Source of the DNA: Pterois miles
Lineage: Eukaryota; Chordata; Actinopteri; Perciformes; Scorpaenidae
DNA length: 64,000 bases
Direction: 5' to 3'
Assembly: GCA_947000775.1 (NCBI GenBank)
Contig: CAMQGK010000341.1
Coordinates: forward strand, 8,954,501-9,018,500
Part shown: positions 11,824-25,225 of the stretch, one piece after another
How the letters are laid out: every line of letters begins with the position of its first letter
Position numbering within the stretch: the first letter of the stretch is position 1
Program-made: the position numbers and the translations under genes
The notes under the pieces: generated by a model
What the model was told of the DNA's origin: nothing
Databases searched by the model: none
Seen by the model: only the letters and a program-made list of their open reading frames with translations

Positions 11824-14800
11824 AGAATGGCTAAAATTGCATTCATGCTCTTTCCACACACTTAAATGTTGTATGTAAAAGAAGCCACAGTGTTAGTGGG
11901 AACACCTGTAAAGCTTTGCTCTGGATCCTTTCTTCCTCCCCTCTCCAGCTGGCCGTGGTGCTCTAGCTGAGGCCAGGCACACTCTCACCCCGGTTTTCCA
12001 TGTTGGCAGGCACTTCTTGTCTCTTTCGGGAGAACACACTGACAAACTATGTCTTCTGGGTCTCAAGGTTTCTGGGGTTTCACTTGCATCTTGGCCCACC
12101 TCCTCATCAACCCTTTTGCAAACCAAAATAGACTCCATAATTCCTCCCAGCCAATCCAGCAAGAATGTAAATAAAGAACAAAAGTTGCCTGTTCTACACA
12201 TATCAGAGGGCCTCTCCGGTAATAGAGCTCTCTTAAAACTGATCCTGCTGCAGGCCTGACCTCAGCCATTTCTCTCCACTCCATTTTCTAAAGCAACAGT
12301 GCAGGGCAGTGCGCCATAGTCTCTGTGCTGCCCTTATCTCACATTGGCAGACACTGGGTCTCCCCGTAGTCTGGATTTCCGTCTGAGCTCGTGTGGCCTG
12401 GCTGTTCCTCTCTCATCTGCACGGCCATCTCTTCCTTCAATCTGCCTCAAACTAATTGACTTTAATTTGTCTTTTTTGCCCTCCTACAATGAAGTGTACT
12501 TTCTGAATTCTTCGGTCGTATAAGTGTCAATTAAAAAGGCATCACCTAATAAAATCCACGAACAACTGATGTTAATTAATATCCGAGGTTTATGGTGTGT
12601 GGTACAGGTCCCGGCATGGCTCTTAGGACTTGATAACCATTTGGCCATGCAGTTTTGAGTGCCATTTTGGAGGCTGCGACTAATGAAGCTTGTCGGCTAA
12701 AATGAAGCCAGACTGTGAAATGGCCTCATCAGGTACATTATCTTAACACAATCAGAGCATTAGCACCTTCATTTGGACACAGTCTCACTTTCATTCTTTG
12801 AATTCCATCAAAATCACAGGGCCCATAATTAATAATGAGAATATAAATAACGGCTAATGAAATTTGTATAAAACACCACCCAAAAATGTAGCGTGGGCTG
12901 AGTACTAATTGCTTCATATAATAACTTGCATTGATTTTCACAGTTACTTGCTACTCAGTCATTATGTTTTGTTTGTCAGATTGCTAATGTCATATTTCTA
13001 TATACTGTACTTGTGGTTGGGTGCTGCAAAACACAAAAATAGTCTGTTTAATGAACTTTAATATCAATAATACGTAATCACAACCCCAGAAAAACTCAAA
13101 AACAAGAGTCTAAATTAAGAGGATAAATTTAAGATTTGTCCCAGTATTACAATAACTGTACTACTTAAAAATGATGCACAATCAATGCGACACTTCAGGA
13201 AGCAATTCATAATATTATAAGAAGGATAATGCACATATAGACTAACATATAACTACTTTCAACCTATTTATAGAATCACTGCCAAACATGCTTTAAGGTA
13301 TGAACAAAAAACGTCATATGAATTCAGTCTTCTGCTTGTATGCAATAACTTCAAACTTCCTCCTTGGCACCAATTTATGTGACGAATTTACATGATGCAT
13401 TTGCATCGAAGCAAAGTGCAATACAAATAACAATAGCCTGTTTTTATTTTACATTAGCAACACAGCCTTGGAGTGCTACGCCAATATAACCCACTTAAAT
13501 GAAAAAAAGGCAGTACTAATATTCGATATTGCACTTTTGTACGTTCACAATAAATAGCGGAGCAACACACTGTAGGGAGAGTCTGCTCAGCAAGCCACCT
13601 CAAACATTTAGGACAGCTCATCAACACAAACCTTACTAGCAGTTTTATCAAGAAAATGTCCACAAACACCTTGTCTTTTGGGAGTCTCAGTTTCCAGTAT
13701 TTTGAATATTTTGGTTCTGTTGGTTGACAGTTTTCTTTCTGATTTCTTCTCCAGGTTCAAATACAGTCTACGGTATTTTAGAGAATAGGCCACACTTGAA
13801 CTTGACCTCAATTTTTTAAAATGAATAAACTGACTGTGAATATAATCTATGCATGTTTCCCATTATCCACAATTTACTCAACAAGGCCTTGCTCCAGCTT
13901 TTGTAAACACATCTCTTATGATTAGACTGCATATTTTGCACAAGAAGTATTCACTAAAGTTTTGAAATTAACAGACAGCTATTTAGTTTTTAATTGAATC
14001 GAGGTCTTAATTCTCGAAATCCTTGAGTCTGTATTCCTGTCAACAATAAGTTGGCCTCAAAGTCAATATATTATTTAAAGATTTAATAATAGAAAGGTTT
14101 AGTATGTACACATGCACTGTTTTGAGATGTGTGTTCCTCCACAATACAGCTAGCTTCATCGTTGTGTTGTAGATATCCTGTATGCTCAAATAACACAATA
14201 TTACCTTAATAGTGCATATGGTAGCAGTAATTATATGTTTCATTGTGCTCGGATTATTATGATGAATTATGAATCAGTCACTGAGGGTACAATGAGCAAG
14301 TCATTCATGAAGTACAATGTCATCCTTAGAAACAAGGTCAACCATTTCTCTTAGCTTGAAGTTCTGTTCATTTTCTAGTAAAAGTAGATCTCAGCAGCTC
14401 CTTGAATAGGTCAGACCATAGAGGAATAATAGAGGGATAAAAGAGGAAAGTCTTAGCCAGGAGCTTGCCATTTAGGAGAACACCTAGTGGTTAAGATAAA
14501 CCCCTGGAGTTTAATGTATTGCCAGCTTCACATTTAGAAGTGTGCATGCCTGGAGGGTGAAGCCAGAATGACCATCACTAGGGACAAGAGGTCTTGTTTC
14601 CATTATCCCATGATTTGAAGTATCACACTTTACCACGTGTGTTTTCACAGGTTTATATTGATGCTATATTGCAGCCTCACTGGGGCCTATGTTTGTAATA
14701 GCATCCATATTGTTCCTTCCCTTCCTATACGTGACGGCTTCTCTTCCGTTAGCATCAGTTGTCATCCTCTCACCCTGGCTGAGTGTGTGCTCGCTTGTAG

Positions 14801-17800
14801 GTTTCACACAAACACACCCACGCATAATACGCGAGCAACCCTCGGTAAATTGTGCATAATCTCTGTCCTTGACGGGCAGAGTCAGAACGGGAGGCTGTGC
14901 ACGGTTGTAAAACTAAACTGTCTCGATTATAACACTCTGATCTTCTCTCAGTTGTTGTTCCTTCCTTTCTTAGTTACCATGTCTGCTTCTGTACTATTTG
15001 CACTCAACTAGAGAAACACTACTCAGTATCATTTTGATTAAAGAAAAGATAGACAGAGGGATTGTGTCTTGGTGTTCAACATGACTGAGTCTTTATGACT
15101 TAGCTGATTGCATCATGTCAATAGATGGACCAGCTAGTAGCTTGCTAGGCAGCTGTGTGCTAGGTACCAGCATCGCGTCATTATTACTATAAATATCAAG
15201 TAACCCAGTAGTGTAATGTCCTAATAACAGTATTGAAATCTTTTCTTTTAAAAGCCCGGTACAGTTAGTTTACTGACTGGCTGACTGAGTTTCTAGGTGC
15301 TGAGGGTTCTTTTTCAGTCAATCATCAGTCTGTGACACAAACTAATCATAACGAATTCTATGTAAACCACCAATATACTGTACATTAGGAGTTTACTGTA
15401 TAAGAAATAATCAGAATTTAATTTGCAAACAAATTGCAATTGGAGGTTTTCCGTAGGTCTTTTAGCCCCAGCCACTTACGCCCAAGTTGGCATTACCTCT
15501 TTGCTTTTACACTCTTTTTGTGCAGTTGATGGTCTGTCACTGTATTTGTCTTTGTTTCCCTTTCTGACTAGTATTTCTTTTCTTATCTGCTCTTCTCTCT
15601 GGCCATCCCTTTCTCTATTCTTATGTAGCTTAAAGTACCGCCGCGATCGTGTGCTGCTAGTACGAAAGAAGCACTCCAACTGTATTGTAAACTCGAGCAC
15701 TTAAGCCTCAACAAAAGACCGCAGACATTCCTCTGTGTCTCTCTCATTTCACAACAGCTAAGTGAGGAACCTTTGCTCCTTTTCAGCTGCCTCTGCAATC
15801 TGCCATAAAACCTGCTAATTGCTGTCTCTTAAATGACAGGCATCCAATGAGGCCCATTGTCTTGGTTGAGTATCCAGTCAATACTTCAGCCATTTGTTCT
15901 GCTGATTGGCAGTCTCTAGCAATGCCGCCTTGTGCACTGTAATATTGATGTATTTTTCTGTTATAATCACCGGCCTTATTACACATGACCCGTGTATATT
16001 TCAATCTGCGGCTGAACGGCGGACAGACGGCAGCCTTGGGGGCTGGAGGGGCAGATGTCGTTCATTTGAGTACCCAATGTGCTGAAGAGAAAACTAGTGA
16101 TTGCATTCATGCGCTCAATTGTGATAATGCTACTGACTGGCACAGAAGGCATAAGAAAATAATACAGATTTTTGTCCATAGGTCTAGTTCTGCCTGTTGA
16201 CCCTACACTGTGAGTATTTGTGACTACTGTGAAAATTTTCAATTTCTCATTTCTCTAAGCCGAGAGAAATTTGTCACCAAGACAAATTCTGCTGCATTCA
16301 TTGCACTTATCGATTAAAGCGATTCTCATTTTCACTCTGAAATACAATTTCCCCCTTCGGGACATGGTCACACTGTTCACCTTCACAGTGTTTAATATTC
16401 TAGCTGGACATGATTAAGCATGGACGAGCTGGCCCACATTGAGTTTCACCGCCAGTGTGCGTGAAGCCACCCACCCTGGTCTGCACGCAGGGCATGAAAC
16501 AATGGCCGCCAAATTAAAGCTGTCAATTAATCACCCTCAAAGAAGATTCGCATTTCTCAAGGGTTTCTTTATAGATGATGTAAATGTATGGCACGCTTTA
16601 TATTCAGATCACACTTGGTGTGAAATGTGTGCTCAAACAGTCATTGAAATGACAAATCTCACAAAGCAAAGAAAGCCACGGTGATAATACATCTTCTACG
16701 CTCTGTCAAATACACATTAAAGCTGCTCAAATTAACTACACCTCAGGACAAGACCAGGAGTCAGGGAAATGAGCAAGCAATCTGAGCAAACCGCCAACCG
16801 GTACGTTTTTACTCTGTAATAGAGGAGCCTCAAACATAAGTAAATGTTTGGTTTTATTGTGTTCATTAAAAATTCATAACGTTTACCAGAGTCAACTGAG
16901 GCCATGTGTTTTCTCCATTTTCTGGCCATGTGCGTTAGATCTGTGGTGACAGACGGTGGCTTTGTGTGGTTAGGGAGTTGGCGGGTGACCCCAGAAGAAG
17001 CACCTGTCCAAGAGTGGACCTGCTGCTCGCTGTGTTATGCCTTTTGGTGGGTTTGGCATTAACCCCACTGTCATGTTCCTCTCTCCTCACTACCCTCTCA
17101 CCCCTTCCCTAAGACATACATAACCTGCCAGATCCGTTCTGTCATCACAGGATTAATTAAAATGCTGCACAGCAAAGGCACTGGATCCCCTTGGGGCTGT
17201 GGTATATGCATGAATGACACCCACACAGTCCTGTCTGACACAGTGCCAGGTTGTTGAGTCACCTCGGGGGACTTAGAACCAAATGATCACCTCCAGTGTT
17301 AGATGGACAGATCTCATCTCAGCAACCTCCCCTTTTTTTAAAAATGTGTTGTCCAATAATGCTTTAGCCATACTTCTTAAGTGAGACATTACTTATGCCT
17401 GACTAAGTGAATTTGCCCAAAACTATGACCATCTGGCTCATGCTGTTGGTTTGCATTTGCATAGTTTTTCTTGCAGTGACGACTACGTCGTCAGAAGTTC
17501 CAAATCACCTACTCTCATTGTTGTTTAATTCATGCCCCTCTCACAAGGCACGCTATTCATTTGAAGGCATTCAAATAAATTGAGAAGAAAAGGGGGTTAC
17601 TTATTTATCCCAGACCCCGGTGATGCCCTGGCAAAGAGACAATAGAGGTGAGGGATACTAAATGAATTCTGTTGTCCTGCATGCTATCCCCGGCTATCAA
17701 GATAATTTGATTAGTGACCTGGTAACTGTGAATGTGTGGGACCTCTTCATTCAAGTCCATTGGGGCTCCCGGGGCGAGGGTCCATGTTACAGGGCTCAAC

Positions 17801-19272
17801 CCCCTTCCATTGCGACCCTGCCCTCGTGTCATGTATGCACACAACCAGGCGACACGGTGATTAATGACCAAACTCGTGGTGCCATTGACAGCTTCTGGTG
17901 ACTCCACACAAAAGCCATCACCCTTGTCACATTAGCACCAATCTGGGAACATTTGGCCGTATGCTGCTGGCCTGAAACACGGGGAATGCGTGGTAGACAG
18001 ATGTATGTATACAGAGCGTGTCTGCCTCAAGCTCAGCATTGTCCCTAGTTATAAAAAATATCTTCTCATTATTTCAGTTTTTCTTGTATTTTCCTGCGTC
18101 GTGCTATAGCTGGCCTCTGCACCACACACAGCAGAATCCCTCTATATTAACATCATCTGCTCAGCGTGCGTTTCCTGGCATCTCCTTATTTCATTAGCGC
18201 ACTTCTTCCATCAATGTATGTCTTCTTCGTCAGTTGTGTCTCTAGCTAATAATAATCCGGCATAATTAGAAAATGAAGAATGGGCCTGCCAGCATTCCCA
18301 GCAGTGTTTTCTGAAACTGGAAACTTTCCTCTTCTGCTTAAGTTTTTGTGTAAATGAAATGTCTGCATATTAAAAGAGATGAATAATTAGTAGCCTAAAA
18401 GCTTCTGGTTGTATTAAGTTTTCATCTGACTCCTGAAGAGCTTTAATTTGTGAGGGGCGCACAATCTGTGGTTTATTGGGTGGTGAGGGGATGAGTCTCA
18501 CAAGTGGAAAAAAATATCATTTATTGAATGTGAGATTTTTTTTTCCCTCTGAAACAGTTGCCTAACTGAGATCACATACATGTGCATGTCTGTTTTTCCA
18601 AACTTCCACAGTGTATTCACATCCATCTGTCCTCTACTGTGAGAGTGAAGTGTGAATTAATAAGCTCCATTGCTACAGTACCCTGCTCTCACCATAGCTA
18701 GCACCTTTAATAAGAGTTGTTGTTAATGACATCTGTGGCTGGGGTGCAACCTTTAGCACTCCAATCTGCTTGCTGTATGTCTCACTCTCACAACACTAAG
18801 AACAGGTGGGATGTCTTTCAAAATTTCCCGACATTTTTATTTTTTTCTCAGCCCTGTATTCACTGAAAGCACAATTAAAATCCTCAAAAAGTGCAAACAT
18901 ACTGGAAGTGCTAGAATCTGACTACGCTGCATATGGCCGACGCATGCAGCCGGCTGCTCCATCTGTCTGTAAAGACTATGTAAAGTATGTTTTAAACATA
19001 ACCAAACAACCAGGCTGTGATTGCAAACGGATCATGTGCTACACAATAACAATTGTGTATTTTTCAATACTGCAGTGTTCCCTTGTTGTAATGCTCGACA
19101 CCCTAATGCTACACTTCTGTGAACTGTTTTTTTTAACAGCTTGCTTGTTAGCAGCTCAAAAACACACACAACAACCAATCCAACCATTAGATCTTTATTC
19201 CTACAAATAATTTGTAGAAAACTAGCTAGAAGAAATCCAACATGGGCGTTTGTCAACTAGCTGACTCAACAT
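11824..19272. other. 7.4 kb non-coding DNA, several unique blocks
   Basis: No exon is recognised. All open frames are at most about 135 codons and lack domains. Unique, non-repetitive blocks with clustered TAAT or ATTA cores lie at about 12640-12960, 16390-16700, 17600-17960 and 18230-18450. They are candidate conserved non-coding elements. The remainder looks like ordinary AT-rich intronic DNA. Confidence 0.4.
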
Positions 19273-19628
19273 TACAGCTGCAACAATTAATCGATTAATG
19301 GATTCATTGTCGACTATCAAATAAACGTCAAATATTTTGATAACTAATTAATCGGTTTGAGTAATTTCTTAAGAAAAAAAGTAAAAATTCTCCACTTCCA
19401 GCTTCTTAAATGTGAATATTTTCTGGTTTGTTTGTTCCTCTATGACGAATATCTTTGAGTTGTGGACAAAACAAAACATCTGAGGACGTCATATTGGGCT
19501 TTGGGAAACGCCAATCGACATTTTTTACCATTTTCTGACTTTTTATCGACCAAACAAAACATCGAATAATCAAGAAAAATAATCAACAGATTAATCAACA
19601 ATTAAAATATTCTTTAGTTGAAACCCTA
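19273..19628 (-). mobile_element. hAT-like non-autonomous element, family A copy 2
   Basis: Inverted relative to the other copies. It starts TACAGCTGCAAC and ends GTTGAAACCCTA on the plus strand. Perfect 8-bp direct repeats CTCAACAT flank it at 19265-19272 and 19629-19636. The interior shares with copy 1 the words AGCTTCTTAAATGTGAA and TTGTGGACAAAAC in reverse complement. It encodes nothing. This copy gives the clearest hAT-type target-site evidence in the window. Confidence 0.9.
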
Positions 19629-20114
19629 CTCAACATTATACTTAAATATTGCATTGCCATGGTTGCATGTTTTTATATTTGCTATTTTGCTATTGATTAT
19701 TGCCGATTTATGTGTCAAATATTTTTTCAGGTAATTAATTGAAAACCTCCCAGCAGCCAAGGCAACATCCTCAAGTTTCTGGTTTCGTTTGATCAGCCAT
19801 CTAAAATCCAAAAATATACATGTTTTGATGATTAGAAAAGAGCAAATCTTCACATTTCAGACGCTACAACCAGTCGGTGTGTAACTGAAAATACTGAGTA
19901 TTGAGATAATGTTTGCTTACATGCAACGATTAACTCAGTCAATACTAAAATTCATTTGCAGATATGTGCCATCTCAGTGTTTGCGCCCTCTCAAACTAGT
20001 GCTACGATGTTGGATTTTACAGGGACTGTTCTGACTGCATGAAAAAACTTTTTTGACTCCAATTTTATGCAAATGGCGGTTTGTTCTTTTTATGACAGTT
20101 TTCGTAAAGTTTGT
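19629..20114. other. non-coding DNA, nothing recognised
   Basis: Short spacer between two repeats, without open frames or motifs that I can name. Confidence 0.45.
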
Positions 20115-20203
20115 ATTTAAAGATATATCACAATATATTGAATTGTAACCCCTGTATCATGATAAGCATCGTATCCCCAGATTCTTGCCAATGCACGGCC
20201 CTA
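20115..20203 (+). mobile_element. 3' fragment of a TAGGGCTG-type repeat
   Basis: The words GTATCATGATAAGCATCGTA, CAGATTCTTGCCAATGCAC and the terminal GGCCCTA match the right end of a known teleost MITE-like repeat. The left end cannot be seen, so this is a fragment. Confidence 0.5.
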
Positions 20204-23200
20204 GTAACCAGAGAATATTTGACATTTTGCTTAATAAATGACTTAAATTATTAAACCATTTTCAAAATTGTTGCCTAATCTTTGCAGCCCTAGATTAATA
20301 GTTGTGTTCAGTATATTGGTCGCAACAAAGGGATTACAGAGCATCCCAAGAACTGAGTGGAAAGTTAGATATGGCAGCATTGCCAGATGTTTGTTTAAGC
20401 TGCGTGAGTGCCATAGTGTCCATAGACACACACACCACTATGTTAACTTGAGCAGGTTTTAAGCAGTGGTTAAAGCTTAGGATTACAGTGGCTTAGATCC
20501 TCTGACCTCCCCTTCCCACCAGCCCAGTGTACCACACGATTGAAACAGATTGAGCAGACTTTTATTCAAAAAACAAAAGAATTTCTCCTCATCCTTCTCC
20601 CCCGCCCCACTGCCCTTTCCGTCCTTTTTGGATTTTCAAATTCCTTTAAATGAAAAATGAGTCTTCTCTTTCGTGGTATTTTGTACAACAGACGGTCCCA
20701 TTTTGCTCCCCCCGCCTCAGTAGGGAGGAAATGAGTTGTGGGAGCAGATTCCTCTCACACAGAGATCTCAGTAATCGTGTGGCTGCGTGTCACCAGCACA
20801 CCACAGTGACAGCAGCTTTTAATTAATCCCACATCCCACCACCCTGCCCTGCCCACTGGTGGCTTCTCCCCCAAACTTTTCCCTCTTAACTTATTTTTCT
20901 GTTTCACTGTGTGTGTGTTTGGGTGGTGCGGTAGCTGCAGTCTCTCAACCCACTGCAGCGTTGTGTGCATAACTTGTATAGTTACAGGATGACACTGCTG
21001 TCACTTTTCCACACTTCTGAAAGCGGGAGACAGCCCACTAACTGCGTTCACATGTTCAAACCCTGCGATGTCAGCTCCACCAACTCTGTCTCCAAGAGTT
21101 TGGTAACTGACTGAAACTCTGAGAGTACACCAAGTCCACATGAAATGTTAATAACTCTTTGTGGGGCTCGGCCCACGCTGGGTTGGGGATGTCACCCCTT
21201 TGCTGCACTGCAGTGATCTAATGTCAAGGTGCTTGAGGACAGCGAAATAATGATGCCTTGAAGTGTCTGCGTTCTCCTTCTGGTGCCCTGATGAATGGTG
21301 ACAGGTTGTATTTACAATCCCAAAAGTCACTGACTCAGCTGAATTCTACACCTCTTGGAGAAGTACCAAAACATTGCTACCCTTGAGCAAATGTCTGTGT
21401 GTTCGCCACAGCTGATGTGTGGAGGAGCTGCTGTCTGAGTAAATGAGGGGCATGATGAACTTCTCTGGAGAGATGGACCGACTGAGCTCTCGCCTGAAGG
21501 TCAGACTGTCAAAAGGGTAACGTCAGACCTGCTGAGGTAGACTTCTGCCCTGCTCAGTCTTCATCCTCAAAACATCTTGGAAGAAGAAAGTCAGGTGCAT
21601 GAGCGGGAGAATCAGAGCCTCAGTGTGTAATTGATATCATTTATATTGACCTTCTTATTAAATCAGTGTTATTTAGTAGACTTGGTTAAACGGTGGTGCT
21701 TGATAGTTAGCATGGAACATTTCCTGTCATTACTGATTATGCAAGGTTGTTGAGCTTTTTGTGTTTTCCCTGTGAAAGTGAATAAGGGCTCTTTCACAAG
21801 CAAACATTTAGTCAGTTTTAATCAGTTGTAAACACAGTAACCATACTCCAAAAACAACCAAAACACCAAAACAACCAGTCCGAGACCACTCACGAGAGGA
21901 AATCTCAGACCGTTTCCAAGTGAACCAAAACGCAGGCTGCTTCTGTGGGTGTTTGTAGAGATGGACAGACCTGGACTTCTGCAGAAGTCTGATGTTAGTT
22001 TGACATCTGGGCCGAAGGAAACATGCAGAATATGCTAAATAAAGTCCACAAAAATAGTGACATTTCTGAAGTCATTCCAGACAAACTGAAGGAGAAGGGA
22101 TTTGTGTGCACAGTAGATCAGTGTTGAGTCAAAGTGAAATTAACTTTGACAGCAATATATCAAAGTCTGCAATTCCCTGCGTAGAAGCGGCAGCTCTCAA
22201 GAAGAAAAAGATATATTTTCTCCTCCGTACAAGCCCCTCAGCAAATACTTTTTTTTTTTATTTGGTCCCCTTAATTTGTGCACTGTGAAACCCAACCAGA
22301 ATAGATGGAAAACAAACCAAACGGACTATGGCCCATGAAAGCGTGAGCGCTGCTGCAGACCAGCGCTGCAGATTCAAACCACAGTTTGCTATTCAGTGTG
22401 ACTTGGCTGTAGCAGGCATTGTGTTGGCAAAGTGGACTAAACTTACACGCGATTAGGCTGTCAACATTTGAAAATAATGAGCTGCGGAGCGATGCACATT
22501 GGCATGCAAATACTGTACTGACATTTAAAGCTGGCTTAACTTAAATGAGAGAAGAGAATGGATCGAAGAGAAGCCCTGGCCTCCCTGCTGCAGATCTGCT
22601 GGGGGTAATGGACAAGTTGGACCCTCAGAACCTTTAGGAATGAAATAATTATTCCCCTGTATCAGACTTCACGGACAAATGGGACTGAGGGTCGATTAAG
22701 TTCTTAGGGGGACGTGGTGTTGATCTCATAAAGGGCATCAGGAGATGTATGGCCTCTTACAAGATCATTTAAACCACTTAATGGAGGACAGGAATTAATG
22801 GCTGCCATAGAGCAGAGTCAATTATATGGATATTTTCATAACATATTGTGTATAATTCATAGTGTAATGGCACAGACACCAATCAGCCCCTCTGCTTTTG
22901 TTGTGGTTATAGCCTGTTGTTAAATGAGATTATTGACTGTGTTTTGGGGTATAGAATGAGTTGCTGTCTTCATATAGCGATATAGATGTGTTGTCAGTGT
23001 CTGCCATTGTGGGGTGGCACAGTCTTGATGGCGGCGGCTCTTGTTAATTTGTATTAATGTCAGATAATTTAGAGTTGCGATGGATGTATGGGCACGCCTT
23101 GTGCTCTCAGGCAAAAAATTGGATTCATTAAGAAGACGGAGGAGCTGGTTAGATATTTTGGCCCCGTGGTTTCAGGTCACTGAGTAATGTGAAGAGATGG

Positions 23201-23801
23201 AGAGGGTCTTGGCCTGGAGGATGGGTGGGTGGAGGGGACAACACCCCCACTCTGGAGCACATCACTCACACTGACGCGTCTCTCACGGGACTCACTGTTT
23301 TTGCCCCTTTACAGCCAGAACAGGCTGCATTTGTGACTGAGAATAACAAAGTCACAAGACAGTCTCGGGACAGCAATGTGGAAAGGAGGTGATTGATTTA
23401 GGTTATTCTGCTCACACGCGTTTAAATCAGTAGAATTGTCTGTTTGTGTTAATTAGATGTGTGAACAATGTGCACGGGTTCATATAAAGGGGCAAGTCAT
23501 CATAACTATTATAACATTCATAATTACACATGGACAAAGCACACTCACTCATGCAGATATTTTCTTTGGTTAGCACGAGTGTCTTGTTGTCAGATATTAT
23601 CATAAATGAGTGATGAAGGTGACTTGGATATTAAATGCATCCTGTCCTTTTTGTAGAAGACTCAGGCTGTAGGTTTCTACTTCCTGATGTTCAGTGCAAA
23701 ATGTACGTTTGGACGTTTTTGAGGATCTCTCCCCAATCTGCAGTTCTTATCCTGGGTATCATTAGCATGTATCTCTGTGACCACATCTAGAAATTCACAG
23801 C
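20204..23801. other. 3.6 kb non-coding DNA
   Basis: No gene or repeat is recognised. About 22550-22870 is a unique block (contains GAATGAAATAATTATTCC and AGGAATTAATGGCTGCC) that could be a conserved non-coding element. Confidence 0.4.
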
Positions 23802-24030
23802 TAGGGCTGGGCAGTGTATTGATATTATATCGATATTGTGATATAGTACTACATGTCATCTAAAATATAATTACCAGAGTGTTTTAGCTGTTATTATTAT
23901 GCTGTTATATCCACATTACTGATCTTACTGATGAAATCTCATTGTGTAAATGTTTTGTAAAAATGGCCAACCCTACAATATCGCTGCAATGATATTGGGG
24001 TGTTGATTTTCTCCATATTACCCAGCCCTA
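23802..24030 (+). mobile_element. hAT-like MITE, family B copy 1
   Basis: The termini are a perfect 10-bp inverted repeat: TAGGGCTGGG at the left and CCCAGCCCTA at the right. The flanks ttcacagc (23794-23801) and ataacagc (24031-24038) match at 6 of 8 positions, in keeping with an old 8-bp duplication. The AT-rich interior has several ATATCGATATTG-like words. No coding capacity. Confidence 0.8.
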
Positions 24031-25093
24031 ATAACAGCACATTTGAATGATAAATGCAACTTGATTAATATTCACATCAGAGCATCAACAGTCACAGTTT
24101 CTTTTCTTTTTGTTTTCCATTTCTACCCATGAACTCACACACAGTGTATGCAAATTTTACACGTTGGCAGAAGTGCAGAGTTTGTGTGAGGCCCTGAGCC
24201 TTGGTTTGGCTTCTGACCTCAGCACCAATCTGCTCAGCATTTAGAGGCCATTAAATCATGGGTCTGTTTGATGTGCAAGCTGTGTGCAGCAGGATGTGAG
24301 GGAGAGGGAACAGCAAGTGCCCCTTTTATTTTTGTTTTGAATGTGCAGTTGTTTTCAGCTTCCTAGTCAATGTGTTGATGAAACACACTTTTTACAAGGC
24401 TCTTATTCTGTGGGGTAACCTCTATCTTTTCAACTTTGATTATAAAATGGGTAGCTCAAATTAAGCAATCTAATGTGCTCATAGCTGTGATATACTAACC
24501 ACATACCAGTGCTATGACTTTTAATTTCTTTACACTTCAATATCACTCTGCTCCTGAGAAAAAAAACGTGTTGTCAGGTTGCATCATGACATCAGGGTCA
24601 CGGGACAGGTTACAGAAACAAAATAACAAAATTAGCCACCAAAACCCTGTTACAAAATGGAAGCATTTAAGGTTAACTTGTATGCTTCCTGCAAACCACA
24701 TGCAGCGCTACGTAAAGAGGAGGCTCGACGTTGTTTCCCAGAATATGCAAGCGAGCAGGAACGCAGCAGGAATACACTAAACACTGCCTCCACAGCGCCA
24801 CGACTCAGGAGCTATCTGATGTGGGTCTTGACACCAGAGAGACAGTAGTGGATTAGCAACCTGAAATTCGTGAACCCGATGAAAGTGGAGCAACACACTC
24901 GACTGCTGCACAGTGAATTGAATTTTTAGCAAAATTGCAGTAGACACAATATATGTTAAAGGTCAAATGTGTGTCAGCATCCAATTTTAGATTAAATATT
25001 GTGGTGCTGCACAGATGTCCTGGCCTACACATCATATTCTACAGACTTAAGAAAACATTTTTGTTTGGTACAGATCCCTGCAAAAATCACACC
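24031..25093. other. non-coding DNA, nothing recognised with confidence
   Basis: Short open frames overlap at 24514-24848 but show no domain. The GC-richer part (24540-24860) may be an unrecognised repeat. Confidence 0.4.
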
Positions 25094-25217
25094 ATAATTA
25101 TTTAAAAATGTTTTTTAATGAAAATGAGAATAATGGTGAAAAAAAGATCATTCCCTATTATATTGCAAATCGTATCGCAGTTGCAATATCAGTCAAAATA
25201 TGAATCTTTCAGCCCTA
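25094..25217 (+). mobile_element. transposon right-end fragment with flanking direct repeat
   Basis: The right end TTTCAGCCCTA and the interior GCAAATCGTATCGCAGTTGC resemble the right half of a TAGGGCTG-type fish MITE. The 8-bp word ATCACACC occurs just before (25086-25093) and just after (25218-25225) the fragment. The left terminus does not show the expected TAGGG, so it is mutated or lost. Confidence 0.5.
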
Positions 25218-25225
25218 ATCACACC

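Noticed and set aside
22360..22390. Weak B-box-like word (GGTTTGAATCT on the minus strand)
   Set aside because: No A box at the right spacing and no tail or direct repeats.
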